64,000 nt of DNA, taken from JBGVSA01 sp041807905. Its GTDB lineage: Bacteria; Pseudomonadota; Gammaproteobacteria; Burkholderiales; Rhodocyclaceae. The translations under genes and the position numbers were made by a program. This document shows positions 8,170 through 20,521 of this stretch, piece by piece (positions within the stretch are counted from its first letter, which is position 1; every line of letters begins with the position of its first letter). The stretch covers positions 1 through 64,000 of the forward strand of contig NZ_JBGVSA010000021.1 in assembly GCF_041807905.1 (NCBI RefSeq). Direction: 5' to 3'. The notes under the pieces are model-generated. The model saw nothing but the letters and a program-made list of their open reading frames with translations. It made no database searches and was not told where the DNA came from.

Positions 8170-9357
8170 ATGCAATCCGTCACCCGTCGTACCGTGCTGG
8201 CCGCATCGATGGCCGCCTTCGCTCTGTCCGCCGCCCCCCACGCATTTGCAGCCGAGCCGATCAAGATCGGCCTGGTGACCGCGTTGTCGGGCCAGTCCGC
8301 GCTGGCGGGCGAAGCACTCACTCGCGGTATGACGATCGCAATCGAAGAGATCAACGCCAAGGGCGGCCTGCTTGGCGGACGCAAGCTCGAACTGGTGCGC
8401 CGCGACGACGAAGGCAACCCGGCCAAGGGCGTGACCGCTGCGCGCGAGTTGATCTACAAGGAAAAGGTCGCGGTGCTGTTCGGCGGGCTGGATACGCCAG
8501 TGTCGGTCGCCATCGTTCAGATGACCAACCAGGAGAAAGTGCCGTTCATGGGCCCGTGGGCAGCCGGCACGCCGATCACCAAGAACGGCGCCAAGGTCAA
8601 CTATGCGTTCCGCGTATCGGCGGTCGATGAGATTGTCGACAAGGCAATGCTCAGCTACTCGCAGAAGACCTTCAAGGCCGCCAAGCCCGGCCTCATTTTG
8701 GTCAACAACGCATGGGGCGAATCCAACGAGCAAGGCATCGTCGCCGCACTGGCCGCCAAGGGCATGAAGCCGGCCGGCATCGAGAAGTTCGAAGCCAACG
8801 ATGTCGACGTCGTGCCGCAGCTCACACGCCTGAAGGCCGCTGGCGCGGACACGCTGTTCATGGTCGGCAACGTCGGTCCCTCGGCGCAGGTCGTGAAGTC
8901 GCTCGACCGCATGGGCTGGAAAGTGCCGGTGGTTTCGCACTGGGGTCCGGCGGGTGGCCGTTTCACCGAACTGGCGGGGCCCAACGCCAAGAACGTCCAC
9001 TTCGTTCAGACCTATAGCTTTTTCGGCAAGCAGTCCCCGGTGGGCGACAAGGTCGTCAAGGCGCTCAAGGCCAAGTATCCGGACATCAAGGATGTGGATG
9101 ACATCACGCCGGCAGTCGGCGTCGCCAATGCGTACGACGGCATGCAACTGGTCGCCCAGGCCATCGCCAAGGCCGGCTCGACCAATGGCGATGCGGTCCG
9201 CGAAGGGTTCTACAAGATCGATCGCTACGAAGGCCTCATCAAGACCTACGTGAAGCCTTTCTCGCCGCAAGAGCATGATGCGCTGGGCGAAAACGACTAC
9301 GTGTGGGCGTACTTCAATAACGACTACATCCTCCCGGTGGGCATGGCGTCGCGCTGA
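8170..9357 (+). CDS. LivJ/LivK-type periplasmic substrate-binding protein
   Basis: This 395-residue protein is the periplasmic receptor of a branched-chain-amino-acid-type (HAAT) ABC importer; such receptors also bind amides, urea and aromatic acids. Residues 1-27 form a signal peptide with ATRRTVLAAS-like n-region and AFA cleavage site; a paired Arg near the start makes Tat export worth testing. The mature part opens with PIKIGLVTALSGQSALAGEALTRG and continues with INAKGGLLGGRKLELVRRDDEGNP, both typical. It heads the rightward operon and is followed after 95 bp by the permease genes. Linkage to an amidase and an HpxW-like enzyme suggests a nitrogen-containing, amide-like ligand; this is inference. 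Confidence 0.9.
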   Translation: MQSVTRRTVLAASMAAFALSAAPHAFAAEPIKIGLVTALSGQSALAGEALTRGMTIAIEEINAKGGLLGGRKLELVRRDDEGNPAKGVTAARELIYKEKVAVLFGGLDTPVSVAIVQMTNQEKVPFMGPWAAGTPITKNGAKVNYAFRVSAVDEIVDKAMLSYSQKTFKAAKPGLILVNNAWGESNEQGIVAALAAKGMKPAGIEKFEANDVDVVPQLTRLKAAGADTLFMVGNVGPSAQVVKSLDRMGWKVPVVSHWGPAGGRFTELAGPNAKNVHFVQTYSFFGKQSPVGDKVVKALKAKYPDIKDVDDITPAVGVANAYDGMQLVAQAIAKAGSTNGDAVREGFYKIDRYEGLIKTYVKPFSPQEHDALGENDYVWAYFNNDYILPVGMASR

Positions 9358-9452
9358 GCGGATCACGCTTCAGCACGATAAGCAGAGAGGACCTGGCAAG
9401 GCGGAGCCGCATGGCACCGCCGCACCCCACAAGCAATTCGATCGGACACACC

Positions 9453-10336
9453 ATGCTTTTACTTTCCGCACTCGTCAGCGGGCTGGGCCTGGGCAGCATG
9501 TATGGCCTCATGGCGCTGGGCTTTCATGTCACCTACGCCGTCTCGGGCACCGTCAACTTCGCACAAGGCAGTTCGATGATGCTGGGCGCCGTGCTCACGT
9601 TCGCACTCGCGCGCGGCCTGGGCTGGCCGCTGGCGCTGGCCATCTGCGCGGCACTCCTGTTGTGCGCACTTTATGGCCTGCTCGTGGAGTTCTTTGCCGT
9701 GCGCCCCTTCGCCAGCCGAGGCTCGGACGCCTGGCTGATGTCGACAGTGGCGCTGGGCATCGTGCTCGATAACGTCGTGATGTTCTCGTTCGGCAAGGAG
9801 CCGCGCAGCCTGCCGTCGCCCCTGGCGCAAACACCGATCGATTTCTCGACGCTCGGGCTCGAAGGACTGGGCATCTACCCGCTGCAACTGGTCATTCCTC
9901 TCGTTGGTCTTGCGCTGGCATGGGCGCTGCACTTCGTCGCGCGCCGCACGCGTTGGGGCACGGCGATGCTGGCGGTGGTGCAGAACCGCGACGCTGCGCG
10001 CCTGATGGGCATTCCCATCCGCCGCGTGGTGGCAGCCGCATTTGCGCTGTCGACGCTGTTCGCCGGCGTAGCAGGCGTGCTCATCGCGCCGCTGGTCAAC
10101 GTGCACGCCGACATGGGCACGCTGTTCGGCTTGAAGGCCTTCGCCGTCGCCATTCTCGGCGGCATCTCCAGCGCATGGGGCGTGATGATCGCCGGCCTGC
10201 TGTTCGGCATCGTCGAAGCCAGCGTCACCGCCACGCTGGGCTCGGGCTACACACAGATCATCACCTTCTCGCTCGTCATCGTGGCACTCGCCGCGCGCCC
10301 CAATGGCTTGTTCGGTCGTGCGGAGGTACGCAAGGT

Positions 10337-10340
<4 letters not shown>
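9453..10340 (+). CDS. LivH-type ABC permease
   Basis: This 295-residue inner-membrane permease has about eight hydrophobic helices, with the family N-terminus LVSGLGLGSMYGLMALGFHVTYAVSGTVNFAQGS and the coupling region ILGGISSAWGVMIAGLLFGIVEA. ATG 9453 gives a normal LivH N-terminus. An in-frame ATG at 9411 with GCGGAG upstream would add 14 unusual residues and cannot be excluded. The stop overlaps the start of the fused livM-livG-livF gene (ATGA). Confidence 0.88.
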
Positions 10341-12886
<2,546 letters not shown>

Positions 12887-12897
12887 GGGACGACGCA

Positions 12898-13281
12898 ATG
12901 GAAATCAACCTGCCTGATGTCGTGGCCGAAGTGTCCGCCGCCTTCATGCGCTACGAAGCCGCGCTCACTGGCAACGATGTCGCCGTGCTCGACGAGCTGT
13001 TCTGGGACAGCGTCCACACGGTGCGCTATGGCGCCACCGAGAACCTCTACGGCGTCGATGAGATCCACGCGTTCCGCAAGGCACGTCCGTCGCGAGGCCT
13101 CGCGCGCACCCCGCAACGCGTCGCCATCACGACATTCGGCCGCGACTTCGCCACGGCGGACATGGAGTTCGTGCGCGAGGGCGAAGCGCGCATCGGCCGC
13201 CAAAGCCAGACCTGGGTACGCCAACCGGAAGGGTGGCGAGTGGTCGCAGCACACGTGTCGTGGATGGACGCGACACGCTGA
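12898..13281 (+). CDS. HpxZ/AtzH-like (DUF3225) NTF2-fold protein
   Basis: This 127-residue protein matches the pattern of the DUF3225 family, which includes HpxZ of the Klebsiella oxalurate/oxamate cluster and AtzH of cyanuric acid degradation. Recognisable parts are the N-terminal INLPDVVAEVSAAFMRYEAAL, LDELFWDSVHTVRYGATENLYG, and the C-terminal RQSQTWVRQPEGWRVVAAHVSWM. GAGGGA lies 7 bases before ATG 12898. It begins 11 nt after the transporter fusion and 21 nt before the HpxW-like gene. The family role is small-molecule carboxybiuret/oxalurate metabolism, often beside an amidase; no HpxX/AtzG-like (DUF4089) partner is visible here. Confidence 0.82.
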   Translation: MEINLPDVVAEVSAAFMRYEAALTGNDVAVLDELFWDSVHTVRYGATENLYGVDEIHAFRKARPSRGLARTPQRVAITTFGRDFATADMEFVREGEARIGRQSQTWVRQPEGWRVVAAHVSWMDATR

Positions 13282-13302
13282 CAGCAAAAACGGAGAACTC
13301 GC

Positions 13303-14886
13303 GTGTCTCACAGCAAAACCTGTCGTGGCGGCATGGTGACCGCCCCTCACCATCTGGCGGCACAGAGTGGCGCGGCCGTTCTGCGCGAAGGCGGCAACGC
13401 TGTCGAGGCCATGGTCGCAGCAGCCGCCACCATCGCCGTTGTGTACCCACACATGAACGGCATCGGGGGCGATGGTTTCTGGCTGATCGCCGAGCCGGGC
13501 AAAGCGCCCGTTGCCATTCGTGCGTGCGGACAAGCGGCCGGATTGGCGACGCCCGGCTTCTACGCCGAGCATGGCGACGCAGTCATTCCAGCGCGTGGCG
13601 CACGCGCCGCACTGACGGTGGCCGGCGCGGTCGGCGGCTGGCACGCAGCGCTGCAGGCGGCGGCAGATTGGGGCAAGCCATTGCCGTTGTCGCGATTGCT
13701 CGAAGACGCCATTCGACACGCGCAGGAAGGTGTCGCGATTTCGCGCTCGCAGGCGCAGCTCACGCGCGACAAATGGCCGCAGCTCGAACACGTCGGCGGC
13801 TTCGCGCGCACCTTTGCGGAACACGGTCTGCCGCGATGTGGCGACACGCTGCGCCAGCCTCGACTGGCAGCGACGCTGGCGCAGTTGTCACGCGCGGGAC
13901 TGGACGATTTCTATCGCGGCGATCTTGCGCGCAGCATGGCGCGTGATCTCCAAGCCGCCGGTAGCCCGGTTCGCTTGAGCGACCTGGAAGTGTTTGGCGC
14001 GCAGCCGCTCGCACCGTTGTCAGTCGAGATCGGTGCCGGTCGCCTGTTCAATCACCCACCGCCTACGCAGGGCATCAGCTCGCTGGCGATCCTCGGCATC
14101 TTCGATCGGCTCGGCGTGCGCAAGGCCGAGAGCTTTGCGCACTTGCATGGCCTGATCGAAGCCACCAAACGTGCCTTCCGCTGGCGCAATGCGCACGTGG
14201 GCGATCCGGCCTTCATGCGCAGCGACGCGGCGGCCTTCCTCAGCGATACATCGCTTGCTCACGAAGCGGCCCAGATCGACATGCAGCGCGCAGCGCCGTG
14301 GCCTGAACTCGCCTTGCCGGGCGACACGGTCTGGTTGGGCGCGGCGGATCGGCAGGGCCGCGTGGTGAGCTACATCCAGAGCGTGTACTGGGAATTCGGC
14401 AGCGGGCTGGTGCTGGAAGAGTCCGGCGTGCAATGGCAGAACCGGGGCGCGAGTTTTTCGCTCACGCCGGGGCCCAATGCGCTGACACCAGGGCGTCTGC
14501 CGTTCCACACGCTCAACCCGGCGATGGCGCAATTGCGCGACGGCCGCATGATGGCCTACGGCACCATGGGGGGCGAAGGCCAGCCGCAAACGCAGGCAGC
14601 GGTGTTCTCGCGTCACGTGCTCTTTGGGCAGGACATGCAGGCCGCTGTCACCGCTCCACGCTGGCTGCTCGGCCGCACCTGGGGCGACGAGACCACCAGC
14701 CTCAAGCTTGAATCGCGCTTCGATGGCGCGCTGGTCGACCAGCTCGTGCGAGCGGGGCATACCGTACAGGTCGTTGATGCGTTCGACGACATGATGGGCC
14801 ACGCGGGCGCCATCAGCTTTCATCCAGACGGGCGCATCGAAGGCGCTACCGACCCGCGCGCCGACGGCGCCTGCGCCGGGATCTGA
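13303..14886 (+). CDS. Gamma-glutamyltransferase-family hydrolase, HpxW (oxamate amidohydrolase)-like
   Basis: This 527-residue Ntn-hydrolase homologue probably self-cleaves before a Thr nucleophile. The candidate is Thr342 in LPGDTVWLGAADRQGRVVSYIQSVYWEFGSG, placed as in HpxW and GGT. Other landmarks are AAQSGAAVLREGGNAVEAMVAAA, YPHMNGIGGDGFW and TMGGEGQPQTQAAVFSRHV. There is no signal peptide, unlike typical periplasmic GGT, which fits a cytoplasmic HpxW-like amidohydrolase acting on oxamate or a related small amide. The start is GTG with GGAGAA upstream. It sits immediately after the HpxZ-like gene, the same partnership seen in hpx clusters. The true substrate is unknown. Confidence 0.82.
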   Translation: MSHSKTCRGGMVTAPHHLAAQSGAAVLREGGNAVEAMVAAAATIAVVYPHMNGIGGDGFWLIAEPGKAPVAIRACGQAAGLATPGFYAEHGDAVIPARGARAALTVAGAVGGWHAALQAAADWGKPLPLSRLLEDAIRHAQEGVAISRSQAQLTRDKWPQLEHVGGFARTFAEHGLPRCGDTLRQPRLAATLAQLSRAGLDDFYRGDLARSMARDLQAAGSPVRLSDLEVFGAQPLAPLSVEIGAGRLFNHPPPTQGISSLAILGIFDRLGVRKAESFAHLHGLIEATKRAFRWRNAHVGDPAFMRSDAAAFLSDTSLAHEAAQIDMQRAAPWPELALPGDTVWLGAADRQGRVVSYIQSVYWEFGSGLVLEESGVQWQNRGASFSLTPGPNALTPGRLPFHTLNPAMAQLRDGRMMAYGTMGGEGQPQTQAAVFSRHVLFGQDMQAAVTAPRWLLGRTWGDETTSLKLESRFDGALVDQLVRAGHTVQVVDAFDDMMGHAGAISFHPDGRIEGATDPRADGACAGI

Positions 14887-14905
14887 CTCGGCCCGCGCCC
14901 TTCGA

Positions 14906-16543
14906 TCAGACGCGATACTGCGCCACCGCGCGCTGCATGCGCGCCACGTTGGACTGCAGAACGTGCGATGCGCCTTCAGTGTCGTTAGCGATGCCGAGGT
15001 TCTGATCCGACAGGCGTGCGGCCTCTTCCACGCCGCGCGCGACTTCGGCCATGGCGCTGCCCTGCTCCGCTGCCGAGTGCGAAATCTCGGAGACCATCTG
15101 CAGTGTGTTTTCCATGTGTCCGTTGATGGACTGCAGCGATTCGTGGGCCTCGTGCACCAGGCTCACGCTGTCGGACACCTGCGTCGCGCTCTGGCGCATC
15201 GATGACACGGCCTCCGCCGTGTCGGCGTGGATACGCCCGATCATGCCGTCGATTTCTTCAGTGGCCTGCGCGGTACGTTCGGCGAGTTTGCGGACCTCGT
15301 CCGCCACCACCGCAAAACCGCGCCCCTGCTCGCCCGCACGGGCCGCTTCGATCGCGGCATTGAGTGCCAGCAGATTGGTCTGGGTGGCGATTTCCTTGAT
15401 GACCAGGGCCACGCTGCCGATTTCGGTCGTGCGATCGCCGAGCTTTTCGACCGTCTCGGCCGAGCGGCTGACGGTGGTCGACAGCGCATTGATCGTCTCG
15501 GTGGCGAGCGCCGACAGACGAGCGCCCTCACGAGCGCGCGCGCCGGATTCGCTGGCTGCCTCGCGCGTGCCGACGGCATGCGCGGCGACTTCTTCGATGG
15601 ACACCGCCATTTCTTCCACTGCAGCGGCGGCCGATGAGGTCGTGGAGTTCTGGCGCGTGGCGGAACTGACCAGCGCTTCGATGCTGCCGTTGATGGACGC
15701 GGTGGTCTCCGACACTTCGCGCGTCGCATCACCCACCACCTGCAAGGTGGCGCGCGTGGCGGCGATCTGCGTATCGAGCCTTGCCGCGATGTTGCCGATG
15801 ATGTCGTGCTGGCCGGGCTCCAACGCGCGCGTCAGGTTGCCGCTGGAGAGCGTCTCTTCGAGGAAGGCGTCGATGCGCTTGAGCCGGCGCAGCGCATGCG
15901 GCAAGTGCAGCACCGCCATGTAGATGGCCGCGCACAAGGTCAGTACCGCAATCGTCATGTGCGTCGTGTGCAGCCAGCCCTGATCGTTGAACTTTCCGGA
16001 GGCAACGCCGACGATCTGCGCAACGAGCGCCAGCAGGACGAATGCGTACAGACGCGCCTCGTGCGACAGGGCCAGTTCGATGGCGCGCGAATGATTGCGC
16101 ACCACGCGACCATTCCGGATGCGCAGCGACTTGTCCCCTTCGCGCAGGCGTCGGTATGCCTTGTCCGCGGCGACGATCTGTTCGCGCGTCGGGCGCGAGC
16201 GCACGGACTGGTAGCCCACGACCGTGCCGCCTTCGCGAACGGGCGAAGCGTTAGCGACGACCCAGTAGAAGCCGCCGTCCTTGCGCCGGTTCTTTACCAG
16301 GCCCTTCCACGGCTTGCCTGCCTTGAGCGAAGCCCACATGTCGCGGAAGGCATCCGGCGGCATATCGGGATGGCGGATCATATTGTGCGGCTGGCCTTCC
16401 ATTTCTTCCGGAAGAAATCCGCTTATTTCCGCGAACGCTCTGTTCGCGTAGGTAATATTCCCGCGCAGGTCGGTTCGCGAATAAATGAAGACATTATCGG
16501 GAACCAGAGTTTCGACCTGCGTGACCGGCTGATTATTGCGCAT
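14906..16543 (-). CDS. aer: Aer-type energy-taxis receptor (PAS + methyl-accepting signalling domain)
   Basis: This 545-residue chemoreceptor senses redox state through FAD. The N-terminal PAS domain (about 10-115) contains GQPHNMIRHPDMPPDAFRDMW, VKNRRKDGGFYWVVANASPVREGG, very close to E. coli Aer. Two neighbouring hydrophobic segments (about 165-190 and 200-220) anchor it, with no periplasmic sensor, followed by a HAMP-like linker and the signalling domain with the conserved hairpin tip QTNLLALNAAIEAARAGEQG near residue 400. ATG 16543 begins at the normal Aer N-terminus (MRNNQPVTQVETLVP); the frame extends upstream without family likeness. It is convergent with the HpxW-like gene and divergent from the next chemoreceptor. 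Confidence 0.92.
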   Translation of the reverse strand: MRNNQPVTQVETLVPDNVFIYSRTDLRGNITYANRAFAEISGFLPEEMEGQPHNMIRHPDMPPDAFRDMWASLKAGKPWKGLVKNRRKDGGFYWVVANASPVREGGTVVGYQSVRSRPTREQIVAADKAYRRLREGDKSLRIRNGRVVRNHSRAIELALSHEARLYAFVLLALVAQIVGVASGKFNDQGWLHTTHMTIAVLTLCAAIYMAVLHLPHALRRLKRIDAFLEETLSSGNLTRALEPGQHDIIGNIAARLDTQIAATRATLQVVGDATREVSETTASINGSIEALVSSATRQNSTTSSAAAAVEEMAVSIEEVAAHAVGTREAASESGARAREGARLSALATETINALSTTVSRSAETVEKLGDRTTEIGSVALVIKEIATQTNLLALNAAIEAARAGEQGRGFAVVADEVRKLAERTAQATEEIDGMIGRIHADTAEAVSSMRQSATQVSDSVSLVHEAHESLQSINGHMENTLQMVSEISHSAAEQGSAMAEVARGVEEAARLSDQNLGIANDTEGASHVLQSNVARMQRAVAQYRV

Positions 16544-16951
16544 TGCCCTGCACCATTCTTGAATATTCGCGCCACGGCGCGCTCGTGCTTGCGGCCGTTG
16601 CGGCCGGTGCACCGCCCGGATCGTACGAGCCGGCAAGCCGGACGGATGGGCAACCTGTCGCAATCGTAGCCTTCAAAAACAAACGCTTATGGCATGCCAC
16701 ACAATTTTTCAAATTCAATTTAAGACAATGGCGCGAACGGACGCGGTCGAATGCCGCGCCGCAAAAGGCAGTGAGCGGATATTTCGGGTGACGATATTCG
16801 TATCCGTAAAATCGAATATCAAATTTCAATCTCTGAATTGCGATAAGCCTCATGGCTTGCGTGATATCAATTGGCGCTGGAGATTAGCAACCGAGGCCTT
16901 AATCGTTTCATCGATCCACCGTAAACGCAGGTGCCAAACAACGCGGGAAGC
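16544..16951. other. AT-rich divergent intergenic region between two chemoreceptor genes
   Basis: This 408-bp gap holds no convincing gene. Its right half (about 16670-16920) is markedly richer in A and T than the rest of the window and must carry the promoters of both aer and the dCache receptor. I could not pick unambiguous flagellar-type (sigma-28) promoter elements by eye. Confidence 0.5.
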
Positions 16952-18835
16952 ATGATGAAACTGAAGCAGAGGCTGATCCTCTTTGTGTCGCTACTGGTGG
17001 CGGCGAGCATCGTGGTGTTGTCCACGGTGGCCTATCGCCGGATGAAGACCGAGATCATTTCGGGCGTGGAACACGAGATCCAGGCGGTGATGCAGGGCAA
17101 CGGTGCGGCGCTGGCGCGCTGGGCCGGTCAGCGCGAAGACGCCATCCTGGGCGCAGCGGAACATATCGGTGCCGATGATGCGCCCACGGTGGCGCTGAAG
17201 ACCGCCAAGGCCGGCGGACGATTCGACCAGACGTTCGTGGGCTTTGCCGACAAGCGCATGGTCTACGACAACCCGGACAAGCAGGCCCCGGATGGCTACG
17301 ATCCGACGGCGCGCCCGTGGTACGGCAAAGCCAGCGCGGAAGGCAAGCCGACGATTTCGGCGCCGTACCTCTTTGCTTCGACCAAGCAATTGGGCGTGAC
17401 CGTTGCTGCCCCGATGGTGCGTGATGGCCGACAGGTGGGCGTGGTTGGCGGCGACATTGCGCTGCAGGACGTGCTGGCGCTGATGAAGGACATCAAGCTG
17501 CGCGGCGACGGTTTCGCGTTTCTCGTCACGCACGATGGACTGATCGTCGCCCATCCGAAACCCGACACGGTGCTCAAGCCGGTGAGCGAAGTCATTCGCG
17601 GAATGGACGCGAAGACCATCGCGCAATTGTCATCGTCGCACGGCCTGACGGAAATGCGCCTGGATGATGCGCCAGTGTTCGTCAGCGTGACGACGATCGC
17701 CGGCACCGACTGGTTGCTCGGCACTGTCATCGACCGCGGCAAGATCCTGCACCCGCTCGATGCGCTGCTGATTACGCTGGTGATCGCGGGGCTGGTCGTT
17801 GGCGTGCTGGCCCTCGGCGTCGCCAAGTTCGCGCTCGATCGCCTGTTCATCGGTCTCGACCGACTGCGCGCAATGCTCGAAGAGGTTGCCAGTGGTGGAG
17901 GCGATCTGACGCATGAACTGCCGGTGGAGCGCCGCGACGAAATCGGCCTGACCGCGGAAGCGTTCAATCGCTTCATCGCCATCCTGCGTGGCATGTTCAG
18001 CAAGGTGCGCGACGAGTCGGTCAGCCTCGCGCGGCAGGTCGATGCATTGCATACCGTGATCCAGACGATCTCGACGGATTCGCAGAAGCAGGCGGACATT
18101 TCGAGCGCCTCGGCAGCCACCGTCGAAGAGATCACGGTCAGCATCAATCACATTGCGGACAGCGCGCAGGACGCCGAGCGCACGGCCATCGACACGGGCA
18201 AGGTGTCGCTCGAATCGGCCGAAGCGGTGAATACGCTCACGCACGAAATCGATCGTATCGCCCTGGCCGTCGGCACGCTGTCGGAGACGCTGGGCTCGCT
18301 CGGTACGCGATCGACCGAAATCAACGGCATCGTCGCGGTGATCAAGGAGATCGCGGAACAGACCAACCTGCTGGCGCTGAACGCCGCCATCGAGGCCGCT
18401 CGCGCGGGCGAGCAGGGGCGCGGCTTCGCCGTGGTGGCCGACGAAGTGCGGCAACTGGCCGAGCGCACGTCGAAGGCGACGGTGGAGATCGGGCATCGCA
18501 TCGCGTCGATCCACGGCGACATTCAGTCGGCATTGAGCAACATGTCGCGTACGCGCGAGTCGGTCAGCGCCGGCGTGGGTACCGCGCATACGGTGGCCGG
18601 GAAGATGGCGGGTATCGATGCGCAGATGCAGAGCGTGGTCTGCGCCATCCGCGACATCGCGGGCTCGACGCGCGAACAATCTGCCGCGACTCACGACATG
18701 GCGCGTGCTGCCGAGCAGGTCAATCGCATGAGCGCCCAGACCGACAGCGCAATCCAGTCTGCCTCCGGCACCGTGGCCGAACTCAATGGACTGTGCCGCG
18801 ATCTCGACGGATTGGTCAGGCGGTTCAAGCTGTGA
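16952..18835 (+). CDS. Methyl-accepting chemotaxis protein with dCache sensor
   Basis: This roughly 627-residue receptor has a first transmembrane helix at about residues 5-28, a large periplasmic dCache-type sensor (about 30-270) with DPTARPWYGKASAEGKPTISAPY and GVVGGDIALQDVLAL, a second helix near 275-300, a HAMP domain with RLRAMLEEVASGGGDLTHELPVERRDEIG, and the signalling domain with QTNLLALNAAIEAARAGEQG at its tip. The ligand is unknown; dCache sensors of this type often bind amino or organic acids. The frame opens at a GTG (16931) with no good ribosome site; ATG 16952 or 16955 just before MKLKQRLILFVS is more likely. No C-terminal CheR-binding pentapeptide is seen. Confidence 0.88.
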   Translation: MMKLKQRLILFVSLLVAASIVVLSTVAYRRMKTEIISGVEHEIQAVMQGNGAALARWAGQREDAILGAAEHIGADDAPTVALKTAKAGGRFDQTFVGFADKRMVYDNPDKQAPDGYDPTARPWYGKASAEGKPTISAPYLFASTKQLGVTVAAPMVRDGRQVGVVGGDIALQDVLALMKDIKLRGDGFAFLVTHDGLIVAHPKPDTVLKPVSEVIRGMDAKTIAQLSSSHGLTEMRLDDAPVFVSVTTIAGTDWLLGTVIDRGKILHPLDALLITLVIAGLVVGVLALGVAKFALDRLFIGLDRLRAMLEEVASGGGDLTHELPVERRDEIGLTAEAFNRFIAILRGMFSKVRDESVSLARQVDALHTVIQTISTDSQKQADISSASAATVEEITVSINHIADSAQDAERTAIDTGKVSLESAEAVNTLTHEIDRIALAVGTLSETLGSLGTRSTEINGIVAVIKEIAEQTNLLALNAAIEAARAGEQGRGFAVVADEVRQLAERTSKATVEIGHRIASIHGDIQSALSNMSRTRESVSAGVGTAHTVAGKMAGIDAQMQSVVCAIRDIAGSTREQSAATHDMARAAEQVNRMSAQTDSAIQSASGTVAELNGLCRDLDGLVRRFKL

Positions 18836-19024
18836 CGATCGCCGCGTGCGCGGCCTTTGCGCCCACGCCAATGTCCCTGCCGTGCGGCGCCGGCCGATCC
18901 TGCGCGTGACGGCTGGACCGGGAGCGACGTCGCGGCATGGACTTTGTGGCCGGCCTGGGTTCGAATATCGCTCACGCCGGCCGCTCCATCCGCCCCGCTC
19001 AACGCACGCACGAGGAGAAGAACG

Positions 19025-19366
19025 ATGGCAATTCCGCACGCCAAGTCTGGAGACGTCGTCACCGTCGGTATTCCGTTGCCGCCCGACACGAGCCTCGAAG
19101 GGCTGGTGTCCGAAACGCTGATCCGCGACGAGCACATCGAAGTGTTCCGCTTCGTCCTGGAGCCCGGAACCCGCATGCAGGAGCACCGCGCCTCGGGGTC
19201 GCTGACCATCCAGTGCCTGCTGGGCGAAATCGAACTGAGCGCGCACGGCGCGACGCGCATGCTCAAGGCAGGAGATCTCGTCCACTTGCGCAACGCCGAA
19301 GCCCATGCCGTCGCGACCGATCAGTTCACCGTATTGCTGCTGACGCTGTTCCTGAACCGCGTGTAG
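19025..19366 (+). CDS. Small cupin-domain protein
   Basis: This 113-residue single-cupin protein carries the two conserved motifs in compact form: EPGTRMQEHRASGSLTIQCLLGEIEL and LKAGDLVHLRNAEAHAV. Only part of the usual metal-binding His/Glu set is clear (His in QEH, His in EAHAV). Function is unknown; such proteins are often metal-binding stress or sugar-related proteins. A strong GAGGAGAAG seven bases before ATG 19025 fixes the start; the longer upstream frame is spurious. It stands alone between the chemoreceptor and the GGDEF gene. Confidence 0.75.
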   Translation: MAIPHAKSGDVVTVGIPLPPDTSLEGLVSETLIRDEHIEVFRFVLEPGTRMQEHRASGSLTIQCLLGEIELSAHGATRMLKAGDLVHLRNAEAHAVATDQFTVLLLTLFLNRV

Positions 19367-19455
19367 AGACCGCGCGTCGGGTGGGCGAACGCGGCAGCTC
19401 TCCCGGTATAGACTCCCGGTCCAGTCACGCAACACAAACACCCGGCAACACCCTT

Positions 19456-20469
19456 ATGGACCCGCTTCTCCTTCAATTGTCCTCGACTGTGCCGCGCGCG
19501 GATTCGGTCGAGCAACTCACCCGTCCGCTACTGGAGATCCTGAGCACCGTCGCAGGCATGGAATCGACCTACCTGACGACGATCGATCTCGACAACGGTA
19601 CGCAACACGTCAAGTTCGCGCGCAACGCCGGCGACATGCAGATCCCGGAAGGGCTCGACGTCCCGTGGGACGACACGCTGTGCCGGCGTTCGCTCGATGA
19701 GGGGCGGACGTACACGCCCGATGTGTCGGAATGCTGGGGCGATTCCTCCGCGGCGCGCGCCCTGGGTATCCGTACGTACGTCAGCGCGCCCGTGCGCGCC
19801 TCGGATGGTCTGCTGCTCGGCACGCTGTGCGCAGCGAGCGCATCGAGGCAGCCACTGGCACCGGCGTCGGAAGCGCTGCTGCAGTTGTTCTCCAAGCTCA
19901 TGGGTACGTGGCTTGAGCGGGAGCGACTCGTCGCCCAATTGAGCGAGGCAAACGAACGGCTCGCCACTTACGCGCTGGTCGACACCCTCACCGGCCTGCC
20001 CAATCGCCGTGCCATCTGCGACGCACTCGAACGCGCGCTCGCTCAGGCGGAGCGGGACGGTACGTCGGTACTCGTGGGGCTCGTCGACATGGATCGATTC
20101 AAGGGCATCAACGATACATACGGCCATCAGGTCGGCGACCTGTTCCTGCGCGAATGCGCCCAGCGCCTGCAGGCGAGCTTGCGAGGCATGGACATGATCG
20201 GACGCCTGGGCGGCGATGAATTCGGCGTCATCGCTCCCGGCCCGGCCGTCGATTGCGCACGCGCGGTGCAACTGCTGGAGGACCGCCTCGCCACCGCGAC
20301 GGTGGGCGAGTTCCATCTGCGAAATGCGCAGTTCACGTATGGGGGCGCAAGCGTGGGCGTCGTCGCGGTGATGCCCTCGCAAGTGAGTCCGGAAGAAGCC
20401 TTCCGCCTCGCCGACGCACAGATGTACCGCGTCAAACGCGAGCGTCGTGAACTGGCGATCCTGGATTAG
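19456..20469 (+). CDS. GAF-GGDEF diguanylate cyclase
   Basis: This 337-residue cytoplasmic protein makes cyclic di-GMP. A GAF domain covers about residues 15-165 (STYLTTIDLDNGTQHVKFARN; GIRTYVSAPVRASDGLLLGTLCA). The GGDEF domain follows from about 172 (DTLTGLPNRRAICDALERAL), with the intact active-site motif GGDEF at residues 252-256 and an inhibitory-site RxxD (RGMD) at 243-246, so product inhibition is expected. No membrane segment is present, so it senses a cytoplasmic cue through GAF. ATG 19456 is the first start giving a GAF-type N-terminus; upstream frame is shadow. Confidence 0.92.
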   Translation: MDPLLLQLSSTVPRADSVEQLTRPLLEILSTVAGMESTYLTTIDLDNGTQHVKFARNAGDMQIPEGLDVPWDDTLCRRSLDEGRTYTPDVSECWGDSSAARALGIRTYVSAPVRASDGLLLGTLCAASASRQPLAPASEALLQLFSKLMGTWLERERLVAQLSEANERLATYALVDTLTGLPNRRAICDALERALAQAERDGTSVLVGLVDMDRFKGINDTYGHQVGDLFLRECAQRLQASLRGMDMIGRLGGDEFGVIAPGPAVDCARAVQLLEDRLATATVGEFHLRNAQFTYGGASVGVVAVMPSQVSPEEAFRLADAQMYRVKRERRELAILD

Positions 20470-20521
20470 TCCGGCCAACGTCGGAGGATTGGCGCGCGCC
20501 GGTCCGAAAGTCCAGAACAAG

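Noticed and set aside
8632..8643. ATTGTCGACAAG, one mismatch from the operator candidate
   Set aside because: It lies inside the binding-protein gene and encodes conserved-looking residues; one mismatch breaks the palindrome. An auxiliary operator is possible but unsupported.
17630..19441. 603-codon open frame on the minus strand opposite the dCache receptor and cupin
   Set aside because: It spans two real genes and an intergenic gap, with shadow-type composition.
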